Source: Bathynomus jamesi (taxonomy: Eukaryota > Arthropoda > Malacostraca > Isopoda > Cirolanidae). From it: DNA of 64,000 bases. A program made the position numbers and the translations under genes. Of this stretch, positions 46,413-59,088 are shown in pieces; the stretch's first letter is position 1; each line of letters opens with the position of its first letter. Below the pieces are notes generated by a model that saw nothing but the letters and a program-made list of their open reading frames with translations, did no database searches and was not told the DNA's origin. The stretch covers positions 687,001 to 751,000 of the forward strand of contig JAJOZX010000922.1 of the NCBI GenBank assembly GCA_023014485.1. The letters are read 5' to 3'.

Positions 46413-46740
46413 CTGCAATGACCGCGCAGTATATAAATGAATAGCCCCGCAAGGGGGTTCTAAGCTCGTGCTCTTGAGTGCTCTTTGTGCTCGTTTGTAC
46501 GTGCTTGTTCCTGGAGGTTTCACGTGCGCCTCCCGGCCCTAGCACCCAAGGATGATGGGGCTCGACCCTGCAGTCCTTGTCATCCTTGGTCTTTTCCACT
46601 TCGACTGTCCCCTCCACCCTTTCTTTTTCCTCTGTCTTTCCTCTCACTTTTTCTTTGTTTTTCCGCTGAGATATGCCCTTTAAATAGAGGCGAATCGGTT
46701 CTTCCTAAAAAAAAAATAAAAAAAAAAAAATAAAAAAAAT
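44391..46740. other. Anonymous DNA with microsatellites
   Basis: (CA)n/(TG)n 44,651-44,682, (AAT)n 45,183-45,226, a 13-bp tandem (CCATATAATCTGA, about 45,597-45,665), (TA)n 46,381-46,411. A phrase AACTGCAATGACCGCGCAGT at 46,411-46,430 recurs at 46,983 in the tRNA-like hairpin element. No gene seen. Confidence 0.5.
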
Positions 46741-47091
46741 ATAAATGAATAGAAACGACATAAGTACTAAGGAACGTTTCTGCACACGAGGAGGAGAGAT
46801 AACGAATAAATGAAAAATGAGGCGAACCGCCCGGGAATCGAACCCAGGGCCTTCCAATTGCCGGTTGGACGCGCTACCATTATGCTACGGACCTCAATTA
46901 ATCACAAATCGAAATTCTCCCACATAGGGCAGAAACCAATGCCCTGAGAAGGCACCCTCGCAAATCGTGAATATGCGCATATAACTGCAATGACCGCGCA
47001 GTATTCCCGGGCGGTTCGCCTCATTTTTCATTTATTCGTTATCTCTCCTCCTCGTGTGCAGAAACGTTCCTTAGTACATATGTCGTTTCTA

Positions 47092-47096
<5 letters not shown>
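46741..47096. mobile_element. Long-hairpin element carrying a tRNA-like sequence, copy 2
   Basis: Arms of about 95 bp (46,741-46,843 and 47,003-47,096) pair almost perfectly and include the tRNA-like 3' end in both. The loop shares CAGAAACCAATGCCC and a following GGCACC...CGCA with the copy at 20,461. The arms of the two copies are only distantly alike, so the family is old. Confidence 0.8.
46823..46893 (-). ncRNA. tRNA-like sequence (SINE-type pseudo-tRNA)
   Basis: Minus strand: acceptor GGTCCGT with GCGGTTC (six of seven pair, with wobble), A box TAGCATAATGGTAGCG, anticodon arm TCCAA/TTGGA with loop CCGGCAA, T arm CTGGG/CCCGG with B box GGTTCGATTCC. A better cloverleaf than the copy at 20,541, but position 33 is C, not T, so a working tRNA is doubtful. 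Confidence 0.65.
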
Positions 47097-47134
<38 letters not shown>

Positions 47135-48003
47135 AATTTCACAATTAAACACGTGAAATGAATGAATGATGCAAACACACAAGGGGAGTTTGTAATATAT
47201 ATATATACTTTTTCTTGTTAGCGTGTTCTCACCAACTCCAACATATCAGTAATAGATATAACCGATGTGAAAATGATGTTGGGAGTAAAACGTTGTTCTC
47301 TTATTTTGAACGGAGCACGATCATTTTTCCATCACAAATTATTTCGTATCGTGTTTATCACTCGCGATGTGAAAACCAAACGTCAGAAGCGATGAAATCA
47401 CGTGGAATTCCGGCTGCAGCCTCATCCCCTTCAAAATCATATTTTTTTGGTCGGAGAAATTCAGACGTGCCATACTAAACAAAACGTGGTCCTCATTCAT
47501 GTTTTAAAATTGATGGTGTGGTCAGTTGATGTATATACGAATATTGATCGAGACGACGTGTATATGTGGCAGTTTTGTCTATTGTGTGAAAAATACAATG
47601 ACCTAAATATCTGAGGGATAGATAGATTCTTTTTTATGTATAAAAAAGGTATACCGAAGGTAATGTACAGGGTTATTCAAAAAGACAGAGTAAAGAATTA
47701 CTAGATTTATGACGTTATTAAAATAATCAAAATGTAATAATTAAAAATAATTAAAGCGAAATTTGAGTTACAGCAGTTGATGAAAGTAGTGTTTTCTTGT
47801 TTACATGAACACGTTGGTTCATGTTATGAAACAAGTTGCATTTCACACAGCAGTGTATTGATAATACAAGCTATCTGTTATTAATTTGTCTATAGATGCG
47901 TACATTATTCATGTACATTTTGTACATTGCTTAACTTACTCCCACACCCTTGAAACAAGCTCATTTGAGAAGCTCCAGTGCTATACACTTAAATTATTGA
48001 TAA
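47097..48003. other. Anonymous DNA
   Basis: (TA)n to 47,130. 47,131-47,175 (TGAATTTCACAATTAAACAC) matches 53,899-53,940, a dispersed repeat. A solo mariner-like end CAGGGTTATTCAAAAAGACA sits at 47,669. No gene seen. Confidence 0.5.
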
Positions 48004-50002
48004 CACTGGTCAACAAAGATTTTTCATCAGAGTAAAATTTGTGTTGGCTGGATAGCATTTTTCACGCTGATTCCAAAACTGCATTCCGATTTTTTCTAGC
48101 AAGTATAGTTTTCAAGAGGAAGGCATATATATAACTACACAGATTTAACCATTTTAAATAGGCAAAATACTAATATTTCAACATTTGATTGTGTTTATTT
48201 TATTGTGTTTTTTTAGTTTATTCATCTTATTTATTTCAATTATCTTAATTATACATCTTATGTATTTCAGGTGTGAGCTTTTACGTCTAGCAGCATTGTG
48301 ATTCAGGCAACAACGCCATGCTTTGTGTGTCAAAAGATCAGTCCAGTCCAAGAACTTGTTGTGTCAAGTTGGTGTACTTTTTTTTTTAATTTATAGTTTG
48401 CTCAGGTCAGTCAACATGCCTCGACAATGTAAGAATGACCCCGACAAGTTCTGTTTCGTATGCGGCCAGTTGACAACTAAAACACAGCGACGAAGTATTA
48501 CAACCGACATTAAGAAAATATACAAGCTATACTTTGGTTGCCATCTAGGTGACCAAGATAAACCATGGGCGCCACATCAAATCTGTTCTGGCTGTTCAAA
48601 TGGATTACGTGATTGGCTTAACAAAAAGAAAGCTTCAATGCCATTTGCCATACCCATGATATGGAGGGAGCCGAGAGATCATCATGAAGACTGTTATTTT
48701 TGTAGTGTGAACTTAATGGGGTTTTCTGCCAAGAACAAACACCAGATTGTATATCCAAACCTGGATTCAGCACGTAGACCAGTAAAACATGATGAAACAT
48801 TGCCCATTCCAATTCCCCCAAGTGATAGGCTAGATTCTATCATAGATGACATGGAAAGTGATGAAGGTGCAACTGGCGTTTCCGGACCATCTACAGAACC
48901 AGAGTACACTTTTGAAGGTAGACATTTAGAGCCTAAAAAGTTAACCCAAGGACAGTTGAATGATCTTGTTAGAGAATTATCGCTGTCTAAAGAGAAATCA
49001 GAGCTTCTCGCCTCAAGACTAAAGGAGAACAATTTACTTGAGAACAGTGTTCGTATTAGTTACTACCGAAAGCGGAATTTTGAATTAACAGCATTCTTTT
49101 CAGTAGACGGTCCTCTCTGTTATTGCCATGACATCAATGGACTATTTACAGCCATATCTCAGACGTATGTGGCATCTGAGTGGCGCCTCTTTATTGATTC
49201 GTCGCAGAGAAGCCTGAAAGCAGTTCTTTTGCATAATGGTAATATAATGCCATCCATCCCCATTGCCCATTCCGTCCATCTAAAAGAGACATATGACAAT
49301 ATGGATATACTACTTAAGGCAATCAAATACGATAGTCATCAATGGAATGTTTGTGGAGATCTAAAAGTTATAGGAATGCTTATGGGTATGCAGTCAGGAT
49401 TCACAAATGGATATGTGAAAACTTTCTTGGAAGCAACAAGTCACCTGCGTATAAGGATGGAGTCAAGAACCTCCTTGATGCCTTCAAAGAAATGGAGTGT
49501 CGAATGTCGTTAAATATTCACTTCCTGCATTCCCACTTAGATTTCTTTCCTGAAAACCTTGGTGCAGTGAGTGACGAGCAAGGAGAGCGCTTCCATCAAG
49601 ATATTCAGATGATGGAGAAGCGCTATCAAGGATATTGGAATGAAAGCATGATGGCGGACCATTGTTGGATGCTGTATCGTGACAATCCAGGCCAAATTTA
49701 CAAAAGGAAATCACACTCACAGCGCTTTTAATAAAATAATGTATATATTCTTTATTTATAAGTACATTGAATAAAGTATATGATGTATTTGTTGTTTAGC
49801 ATTCCTAAGTGTGATCTATACATCCATAAATTTTCTTATAGCAATATCAAAAACTTAAAAATATCAAAACCAGTGTATCTATATAACTCTACGTGCTAGA
49901 AAAAAAAAAAAAACCAGATTCGGAATCAGCGCGAAAAATGCATTAAGAAAAGTGTGATCATGTTTGTGATGAGAAAAAAAAGTTTCATTTTGTTGGCCAG
50001 TG
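48004..50002 (+). mobile_element. CACTA/Chapaev-like transposon, copy 2
   Basis: Ends CACTGGTCAACAAAG and inverse of CACTGGCCAACAAAA; imperfect TIRs of about 110 bp share TTTTTCRCGCTGATTCC and TTTTTTCTAGCA. Perfect 3-bp duplication TAA (48,001-48,003; 50,003-50,005). Confidence 0.88.
48415..49731 (+). pseudogene. Candidate CACTA/Chapaev-like transposase, central deletion
   Basis: Starts MPRQCKNDPDKFCFVCGQL. It keeps the Cys-rich N-terminus (FCFVCG; HQICSGC; DCYFCSV), LFIDSSQRSLKAVLLHNGN (first acidic residue) and CGDLKVIGMLMGMQSG (second). It then loses about 100 codons (the CxxC/HIKLGLMKNF part) with a frame change near 49,410. It resumes in another frame through EMECRMSLNIHFLHSHLDFF and GAVSDEQGERFHQ (third) to a stop at 49,731. 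Alignment with the intact copy shows the same domain order. Confidence 0.85.
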
Positions 50003-50135
50003 TAATTTACGTCACAATTTCTTTTTGGACCCACTGTCTATTATAATACTATAGAGTACATAAAAATTTATCAATCCTAAGGGGATCATTATATTTTGTG
50101 CTTAAAAGTAAAAAATGTAGCACTCCGTTCGCGAG

Positions 50136-50171
<36 letters not shown>

Positions 50172-50546
50172 TATATATATTAGCATGCGCATATATGTCT
50201 GTGTACTGTATAAGAAGACTTAATACCACGTAACAAGACTCCATTTTTATTAATTATTCTGTAATTAAAAAGAATTTTCTTATCCTGGACATACTTTGTA
50301 AGAGTAAAATTGAAACAAATGGTTTCGCTTCTTCTCCTTCTTTTGTTTCGTGGGAATCAGCTCATGATTTATTTCTTTAATTTACTTTGGAGGATTTCCT
50401 GACCCACCGAAAACATTATTCTTTATTAGGCCCAAGTCCTTTCACAACCTCCTGCCTCCAACCCTGCTCTAATTAATATAAGCTGTACCCATCTATGGAT
50501 ATAGCATTGTGTAGTCTTATAGTAAAGTTAAAAAAAAGATATATAT

Positions 50547-50591
<45 letters not shown>

Positions 50592-50608
50592 TCACACACA
50601 CACACACA
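50003..50608. other. Anonymous DNA with (TA)n and (CA)n
   Basis: No gene seen; TA/CA tracts at 50,137-50,180 and 50,540-50,610. Confidence 0.55.
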
Positions 50609-52131
50609 CAGGGTGTTTCACAACCGGTCTGCCATACTTTGTGGGGGTAATATAGAGTAAAAGAGTTGATACAACATAGGTGCTATTTCCAACCGTTGCG
50701 GAGCTACGGACGTTTCAAGGTGTGCAAACAACAAATCCCTACTTGTGTGTAATTCAATAGATGGCAGCACTGGTGGTAGTTTCAGTTAACGAAGTTACCA
50801 CTACTAATCCTGTTTTTTCTTTCGGTTGGTTCTGATCTATGGTACGAGACACTGTGTTGCGCTAAGGTGAACAATCAAAATGAATCAACAGTTCACACCC
50901 GCTTAATACGCTGATATCCATTTCACTTATGGATTCTGTGATGGTAACAGCAGAGCGGCAGTTGAGGAATATCGAAGACGTTTTCCGAACCGCCGAATAC
51001 CGAACAAGCAAGTGTTTACTGACACACACCAGAGATTAAGGGAAACAGGGACAATTGTCCACGTAACCAAGAACATGTAGCACGACGGCCCGTTGCTGTG
51101 GAGGAGGGCATACTGGACCTAGTACAACGTAGCCCAACTACCAGTGTTCGAAGGATTTCTAGACGAATTGGTGAATCCGCATCGCGTGTATGGCGAACCA
51201 TACATGATGAGGGTTTGTATCCCTATCATTTGCAACGTGTGCAAACTCTTCAACCGGATGATTACCATAAATGTGTTCAATTTTACCAGTGGATGGTTAT
51301 ACATCGCCAAGTTCTTAATTGCATACTGTTTAGTGATGAAGCACAATTCATTCGGGATGGAATTAACAATAGACGAAATTCCTACTTGTGGTCCGCCGAT
51401 AATCCCCACGGTATCGTTGAAGGAAACTTTCAACATCGATTCTCGGTGAATGTTTGGTGCGGTGTAATTGGAGATCAGCTGATTTGACCGTTCGTTTTGG
51501 AACAACGATTAACTGCTGATACTTATCTGAACTTCCTGACGAACGAATTGCCGCTTTTGATGGAGGACGTGCCCTTGGAGACAAGGCGCAGAATGTTCTT
51601 TCAGCACGATGGGGCGCCACCACATTTTGATCGTTATGTTGCGGATTACTTGAATCAGCGGTACGGGAATCATTGGATTGGTCGTGCTGGTCCAACATCG
51701 TGGTCCCCGAGATCTCCGGACCTAACTCCGTTAGATTTCTTTTTATGGGGCCTTATGAAAGAGATAGTCTACAAGACCAAAGTACAGACGAGAGAGGAAC
51801 TCTTGCGTCGGATTATGGATGCCGCGGCTTATATACGAGAACACCCCGAAATGATTCAGTGGGCACTGGGCAGTGGACTCTTGTTTGGAACGAGCAAGGC
51901 TGTGCACTGAAACCGAGGCAGACATTTTGAACATTTATAAGGAGTATCTCATAAAATGTAGCAATAAATATCATCAGATTAATACTCTCGTTTATTTTTT
52001 TCCGTGCACCTTACAACGTCCGTAGTTCCGCAACGGTTGGAAATAGCACCGATGTTGTATCAACTTTTTTACTCGATATCACCCCACCAAATCACCCCCA
52101 AAGTATGGCAGACCGGTTGTGAAAATCCCAG
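50609..52131 (+). mobile_element. Mariner element with roughly 110-bp TIRs
   Basis: Ends CAGGGTGTTTCACAACCGGT and CCGGTTGTGAAAATCCCAG. The TIRs continue through TTGATACAACATAGGTGC and GTTGCGGAGCTACGGACG. The left TA is hidden by (CA)n; the right flank is TA. Confidence 0.88.
50880..51910 (+). pseudogene. Mariner-type transposase, few lesions
   Basis: Starts MNQQFTPA (50,880), stop soon after, then [20 protein letters not shown]...[10 protein letters not shown] stop and frame change near 51,079 lead to the main frame with TTSVRRISRRIG, ILFSDEAQF (first Asp), stop at about 51,486 (GDQLI*), FFQHDGAPPHF (second Asp) and SPRSPDLTPLDFFLWG (third). Same DD41D-like C-terminal style as the mariner at 35,833. 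The extreme C-terminus diverges (frameshift near 51,870). Confidence 0.88.
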
Positions 52132-52149
52132 TATATATATAATTTTATA

Positions 52150-53741
52150 TATTATATCAGTTCCTGAAGTAAAGAGGTTAATTAAAGAGTTAAAGACTGG
52201 TTCTGCGTCAGGGGTAGATGACATCGAATGAGCACTTAAAATATGCCAATGATGTGTGTGTGTCAGCGATGCTTGCTTATAGCTATATCCCTGCAGAGTT
52301 CATGAGGGTATACATCTTGCCCCTGGTCAAAAATAAGTATGGGGACATTCTATCCAGCAATAATTACAGGCCTATTGCTGTCGCTTCCTGCTTCTCGAAA
52401 CTACTAGAGAAACTCTTGTTACACCGATTAAATGATTACTTATGGACATCTCCTAATCAGTTTGGTTTTAAAAGGTTCCACTCAACTGATCTGTTTATGT
52501 ACTGAAGGAAATTATATTTAAATACAGTGACAGTAATTCAACTATTTATAACTGTTTCCTAGATATAAGTAAGGCATATGATAGAGTGAACCATAAATTA
52601 TATTTAAAAAGCTAGAAGACAGGAAAGTTATCATGTACATATTAAATTGATTAAAATTTTGGTATTCCCACCAATCTTTCACTGTTAGGTGGGGTAATGT
52701 ACTATCCGAATGTTTTGGTTCCTCTTGCGGGGTGAGGCAAGGCTCCTTGCTCTCTCCTCTGCTGTTTAATGTGTATATTGACAGATTAACTGCTTCACTT
52801 AATGAGGCAATAGTTGGATGTTGTATAGCTAACACAAGGATAAATAACTTAGTTTATGCTGATGATATGGTGTTAATAAGTCCCTCTCTTAAAGGTCTGG
52901 ATCGGCTGCTAGAAGTCTGCGAATTATACTCGCAGAAACATGATATTCTTTTTAATGTTACAAAAACTAAGGTTATGCACTTCCATCCTAAAAGCTCTAA
53001 TCAGCCAGCTGATATTAGGTTTAAAATGAGAGGTGAAGTAATTGAGGAAGTACAAGAATTTAAGTATTTGGGTCAAACTATCACCAGCTCCTTCAGTGAT
53101 GACTCAGATATAAGAAAACAATCTCGAAGCCTTTGTGCTAAAGCGAATATGACTACAAGGAACTTCCGGTTCTGTACAAGTGAAGCTAAAGACACACTTT
53201 CGTACTTTCTGCAGTAATATATACGGTCAGCAACTCTGGGTGAATTATAAAAAAGGTTCTGGCAGAACCCTAAATTTCTGTACAACGGATCTTTTAGACC
53301 AGTGGTGCACAAACTTTTTTGATGTGAGGGCCAAGCGAAGAAAATAACTAAATGTATTAGCCTACTTACTTTCCATCTAAGTCATAAATTGGGTCACTTT
53401 TATGTTCTAACTTTTTCATTGAATTGAAAAGACCCGTGGGGCCACTGAAAAAGACCCGTGGGGCCACTGAAAAGACCCGTTGGGGGCACATTTGGCCCGC
53501 GGGCCAGGGTTTGTGCATCACTGTTTTAGACTCTTACATAAATTACCCCCCGAGATACTCAGCTTCGCAAATGTTTGCTACCCGCAATGTCCCGGGCTTC
53601 CCGGAGGTAACAAGACGTGCTCAATATAGTCTAATGAAAAGAATTAAAAAATCAACCAACCCGATTATCCAAGCTATCCATGAGTCCTGCCGTATGTCTT
53701 CTAAGCTATGGAATTCATGGTATGAAATCGTTTGTCTGTAG
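52150..53741 (+). pseudogene. LINE reverse transcriptase, degenerate
   Basis: Plus-strand pieces: LIKELKTGSASGVDDI, YIPAEFMRVYILPLVKNK, NNYRPIAVASCFSKLLEKLL, NQFGFKRFHSTD, frame breaks near 52,505-52,700, then GVRQGSLLSPLLFNVYID, the catalytic YADDMVL (about 52,855) and KTKVMHFHPKSS...FKYLGQTIT. A C-terminal part (53,573-53,741) follows a 224-bp hAT MITE insertion. RT block order is normal; a different clade from the CR1-like copy at the left of the window. No endonuclease is visible upstream. Confidence 0.85.
53300..53523. mobile_element. hAT-type MITE inside the LINE (224 bp)
   Basis: Ends CAGTGGTGCACAAAC and inverse (GTTTGTGCATCACTG) with perfect 8-bp duplication TTTTAGAC (53,292-53,299; 53,524-53,531). 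The interior has three tandem AAAGACCCGTGGGGCCACTG units. Confidence 0.92.
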
Positions 53742-53924
53742 CTCCACTCAACTCCGACATTATTGTATTATTTCTCATTAATTGTATAAATTTCTATCCT
53801 TAGTATGTGAACTGTCATTATATTATTAATATTTGTCATATAGACTATGGTCTGCCAATAAACTTTTTCATTTTCATTTTCATCTTCATATATATAATGA
53901 ATTTCACAATTAAACACATGAAAT

Positions 53925-54090
53925 AAATAAATGATGTAAATCCACAAGGAAAAAGGAAAAGCGATTCCAAGACCTTTCATGTATTCAACAGTTCACCTCG
54001 GCAGGGAATTGATCCCTCGACTGGGTATAATGTTGAACACACCAAAAGCCTTAGAATCACTTTTCCTTTTTCTTGTGGGTTTACATAAAT
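53925..54090. mobile_element. Hairpin element, possible distant relative of the tRNA-like hairpins
   Basis: ATGTAAATCCACAAGGAAAA pairs with TTTTCTTGTGGGTTTACAT, with arms of about 57 bp. The loop has CAGGGAATTGATCCCTCG, a decayed B-box-like word. Weak link to the tRNA-like family. Confidence 0.55.
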
Positions 54091-54634
54091 ATATATATAT
54101 CAGCGATGTAGCTGAGACCACCATGGCTGAGAATCGAGACCGAGACCTAAGCACCCGAAACCGAGACAGAGACCCAAGCACCCGAGCATACTCGATCGGT
54201 AATACGAAATTTAGTAATTAGTTTGGCATAATGAGCCCTTTGTATGCCTATTGCGATCTGCGTTATCATACATATGCATTAATTACCAAAAAAAATTAAA
54301 TGCAAATAATTTTGTTTTGTTCATCATTTATGGATACAGATTTAACCTTTATGGCCGACTGCTACGAAGTGTTGATGTTTCATACAAACACATTCATAAC
54401 ATGATCTTACGAATGAGCTATTTTAGTTTCAAAAGAATGCATTTTTTTCTCCTGCATGTAAAATTTTATTACTAATTTCCAGTAGCGTAAAGAGAAGTAG
54501 ACTAACCTCGCGTAAAGAGTCTCAAGGACAGCGGTTCAAACCTGGTAAGTGAGAGGAAAATTTATGTATCTTTTTTATGTATAATGTGCATAATTGAATA
54601 TATGGTACATAGTTACTTTACAGTTAAGAAATTC
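54091..54634. other. Anonymous DNA
   Basis: CAGCGATGTAGCTGAGACC with repeated GAGACCGAGACC words at 54,101-54,185 looks like one end of a hAT element; no partner end found. No gene seen. Confidence 0.4.
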
Positions 54635-55894
54635 GGATCACCTGAAGATCAGGGCCCCCATTTATTCTTGTTTTTTGCTTTACAATACCAAATATAATAA
54701 TAAATTAAATTGAATGCCCGGTTAGGTCAACTGTATACTAGGCCGCGTCGAAAATGGGAAATTTTTTTATTTCTTAAAAGTACACTATGTGAGAAGTTTC
54801 ATTTTATCATCTTAACAAAATATTAAAATATCAAGCATGTATAATTTGATTTTACTTCTGAATATAAACTATGACTACTAGAAGCAAGTCCTCAAATGCA
54901 GCCTTTGGATATCCTACGGAATTCCCAGGATGTAGTCAGGATGTAGATTATGAGGCCGATTTAGAAATGACTGAGAATATTCAGAACAGGCACTCCTATA
55001 AAAACCTAGCATTAACAGAAGATCGTTATCGTGTAAGTTGTAGAGCTGCAGCTGCAATAGTCAATGCAGCTTTAAAAGATATGGGGATCCTTAACCACAC
55101 CAACATGCTTGACAGAAAGAAATTAGAAAGAGAAAGAAATCGCATGGGTGAAACAAATACTTTTAGGTCTAAATCCGAAAATCTGAAGATGGAGTGCCTT
55201 GGATTTGATGGAAGGGAAGATAACACATTAACTAAAAGTGGAAAGATAAAAGAAGAACATCATGTTATTGTGAAAGAACCTGGAAGCATCTATGTAGACC
55301 ATGTCACACCAGATAATGGAACTGCTCGCTGCATAGCAGAAGAGTTGATAACTATTATTACAGACTCGAACAGCACAGATACTATCAAAGCCTTACTGTG
55401 TGATGGTACTCCTGTAAATACAGGAAAAATTGGTGGAGCCATAAAACTGGTTGAAATTCATCTTAGTAGACCAGTGCAGTGGTTGGTGTGCCTCTTGCAT
55501 TTGAATGAGCTGCCTTTTATGCACGTCTACAAAGCCATTGATGGTAAAACAACAGGTCCAAATACATTTGCGGGTTCAACTGGGAATAAACTGAAAACAG
55601 ATTTAACAAAATTGGAGGTAGTCAAATATTCTCGCGTAAAGGGAAACATTAAAGAAATTCCAGCAAATGTTGTGAAGAAGCTAAGCAGTGATCAAAGATA
55701 TCTCTATGATATGTGTCTGGCAGTGCAAACTGGAGACACTTCTCAAGATCTGTCCACTCGATCCCCAGGTACCCTTCACCATGCTCGCTGGCTAACTTTA
55801 GCCAACAGGGTCCTTCGATTATATATCTCAACGCCAAATCCCGATAAAAACCTTTAAGATATAGTCAAGATTTTTATGCAGTTCTATGCTCCAG

Positions 55895-58800
55895 TAGGGT
55901 GTGTCAATTTTGTCAACTTTTTTCAAATCAATTTTGGTAGTGAAAATATAGTCTTTTCATGTCAAAACTTGAAATTGGCCAACCAAAATGAAATAAAATA
56001 ACCCTTACCTACATCAATTTTACCTTAAAGTTTCAGAAATTGACTCTTTTACTAAATAATAGGACATAAATTGATTAACTATTCATCTGTCACAGAATTA
56101 TCCCAGTGATCGCATATGGAGTGTTTTCAAGGTCATATAGTTGTTGTACAATGTACAAGTCACAACATGAATAGAACTGTCCCTCACTCTCAGTTGCCTC
56201 TTAGATGTCATAGATGGTGGTTTGATGTTATTGCTCTTGTACTTACTTCATAGTTATTCTACTAGACGAATACTACAGTTTAACTGTAAGTATGGATTAT
56301 TGATTATTACAATTATTTATTATCATAATATTCTTCTGTCTAATTATGTTGTAATCCCATGAAATATTTTTTTATTGAATTTTAGAACATCGAATGACTA
56401 AACTTTGAAACATCGTAATTGATATAAAATACTTAAATGTTTTTCTTTCTTTTCAGATATTCCTAAGATGCCAAAATTGAAGACAAGAGGTCAGTCGTCA
56501 TGCCACTTGAGCCTGTTAGTCGGTACAGGCAAGGAGCTTCCCGTATCAGAACTACCAACAGTGCGAGACATGCTGAGACTAGGGTTACTCCTTCGTGAAC
56601 AAAATACAAAGGACAGAAGGAACTACACAGAGAAAGAGCTCATAAGGGACATGATTCCCCCCTCTTCTGCATCAGTGGAAAAAAGCTAATGTGTTATTCA
56701 AACCACCTGTACTCAATCAGTATAGAACTAGTGAGCTAAAATTAACAAAGCTGTGGCACAAAGCAGTTGAGACATCACTTGGTAAAGGAAAACTAGCAGA
56801 GCAAAATAAATTTCTGCACACACTTGATACTCTTCTTGACATTTTTAACTGCCAGTGTCCCATAGAGTTGTGTTCTGAAGCCAATTGTTCTCCCTCATGC
56901 AGAAGAGAACCTCGCCCTCACATTGATTGTCGCTGTCCTCGTGAGAAGAAGATCCCTGTTTTGGAGCTGGCTTTCATAAAGGCGCAGAGAACAAAGGCAG
57001 GAGGCCAAGGAAGTATGCAGATTGGTTCGGCAGATTATTCAGAAACCAAAAAACAGATTGTTATTGCTAAGAAAAAAGAGAAAATCCGAGAGAGGGAAGA
57101 AAGGAAGAAAAAGAAGAGTGAAGAAGCCACCCAAGAGATGAAGAGCTCTATCAAGAGGTTTCTCACTTCTTTGAAAGCTCTTCAGATGAACAGAAAGAAG
57201 CAACATCAGATGATAGCTCCAAAATGCCATCTGAACCTTCGCCGAAGAGAATGAAATAAAACACTAAAGACATCTCAAACATTGCCCTTGCCAGTATTCG
57301 CCACCATACGGAGCTACGAGAGACTGCAGAGATTGCCACTGCCGCTTGGATAGATGCAGGCCTCATCAGCCGAGAGGATACATCCTTAGTGATAGATCAT
57401 AGTAAGATAAGAAGAGCACAAGAAAAAATAATGAAGGAAATATCTGATCAGCATGAAAAAGATTTGAAGGAGAAGGTCTCTCTTGCCTTTTGTTTGATGG
57501 AAGAAGAGATGACACAAAAGTTCTCCTACAGGTAGAGGGAATGGACAGAAAGTTTCCCGGTCTCATCAAAGAAGAACACTACTCTGTGTGTTCCGAACCT
57601 GGTAGCCGCTATTTGTTTCACTTTGTTCCTGAAGCAGAAGTAGAAGGCAAGAAACATGCAGAGGCAATTGCTGATCAAATAATATGTTGGCTTCAAGAAA
57701 GAAGACTTGACAGTTCACTGCAGGCCGTTGGTGGAGAGACAACTGCGGTGAACACTGGATGGCAGGCGGTTATGACGCATTTAGAGAAAAAACTTGGAAG
57801 AAGGCTTGTTTGGATGTATGTGATTTGCACACAGGGGAACTACCTCTTCGTCGTCTCATCCAGGAACTTGATGGTCCTACAAAGAGCAACAACAAGTGGT
57901 CAGGCCCCCTTGGCAACATGCTAGATGAAGCAACGGAATTAGAAATAAATACAAAATTCCAAAGGTCGAAGTAGGCCCTCCCCTTCCAGTGTTGTCTGAA
58001 GAGTTATCAAAGACCTCAGCACGGATCAATGTTAAGCTTATCGTATTGTTCAAGCAATCAGATCAGGAGAGTTGCCTCAAAATCTGGCTCTCTTGGAGAT
58101 TGGACCCGTAAGTCACAGTCATTGGTTAACTACAGCGATTCGTTTCTGCAGGATTTGGGTTTCCAAACATGCACTGAAGGGCAAAATGCTACAGAATTTG
58201 ATGTTGATTGTTGAATTTTTATTGGTTTTATCTTCCTCACTGGTTCAATGTAAAACTTAATCCAATGTGGATGGAGGGGCCCAACCACATCTTGTTTCAA
58301 TTACAGGCTACTGAGAACCCAAAGGAAAGTAGTGGTGGACATCGTGTTACCTGTGGTGAGAAGGTCCGTTTGGTATGCTAGGCCAGAGGCAGTTTTGCAA
58401 GCAATACTCTGCAGCCAATGTACCAAAGAGCGAACTGAGGCTGTGGAAATCATTCTAAAGCTTAGAGGAACATCACTAGATGAGATGACCAGCTGGAGAC
58501 TGCTCTCTTCAGACAAGGAAGGTAACCTCCGATAAACGTCAATGCCACGAAATTGTCAGAATTAGTTAACTTGAGTTCGGAAGTTTTGGAGCCACCACTG
58601 ACAACATGTATAACAAACAAAGATTTAACACAACTTAAAGAGGCCCCAAAGCAAGTACCAAAGTGGCCTTCTCACACTCAGAGTGTGGAGAGATGTGTGA
58701 AAATGGTCACAGAAGCAGCTAGTCAAGTTTACAGTCACGAGAGGCGAGAAGGCTACATCAAAGCGCAAGTAGCAAGCCGAATGCTGATGTCAAGGAACCG

Positions 58801-59088
58801 CAGCAAAAAGGACATGACTGCATTGGTTACTTTCAAATAAAGACTCTGAATGATATCTTATTGCCACTTTAAATGTTGATAGGATGTTTGCGCACATTTG
58901 TTATTTTGTTACGAATTTACGAAAAAATTGAATTTTTTAATTAAAATTGATGTAGGTAGGAGTTATTTTTTATTGTTTTTGAAACAAGGATATTATTTTG
59001 TATGCTGATCAACTGATTACATTAAATTGCTACCAAATCACATGATTTTCAATTTAGTCATTTCACCCCCAAAATTGACCACACCCTA
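55895..59088 (+). mobile_element. Unclassified DNA transposon, related inner element
   Basis: Ends TAGGGTGTGTCAATTTTG and inverse (AAATTGACCACACCCTA) with subterminal CCTACATCAATTTTA on both sides. Flanked by the perfect 9-bp sequence ATGCTCCAG (55,886-55,894; 59,089-59,097), lying within the outer element. Confidence 0.88.
56468..58840 (+). pseudogene. Candidate transposase of the inner element, broken
   Basis: Frames in order: MPKLKTRGQSSCHLS...VRDMLRLGLLLRE (56,468-56,689); a Cys/His cluster (about 56,845-56,960, CQCPIELCSEANC...CRREPRPHIDCRC) followed by a long Lys/Glu coiled-coil stretch to 57,254; FDGRRDDTK...VNTGWQ (57,490-57,800); CDLHTGELPLRRLIQELDG (57,830-57,900); VWYARPEA (58,370); and the C-terminus SHTQSVERCVKMVTEAASQV (58,670-58,840). 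Several stops and frame changes. Same order as the outer protein but with a visible N-terminal zinc-binding region. Confidence 0.75.

Noticed and set aside
48323..49513. 396-codon frame as a host zinc-finger gene
   Set aside because: The first 31 codons precede the homologous start; the frame lies within TIRs with a 3-bp duplication and has two relatives in the window, so it belongs to a transposon.
52732..53217. Host reverse transcriptase-like gene
   Set aside because: RT block order and degenerate frames fit a LINE; it is disrupted by a hAT MITE.
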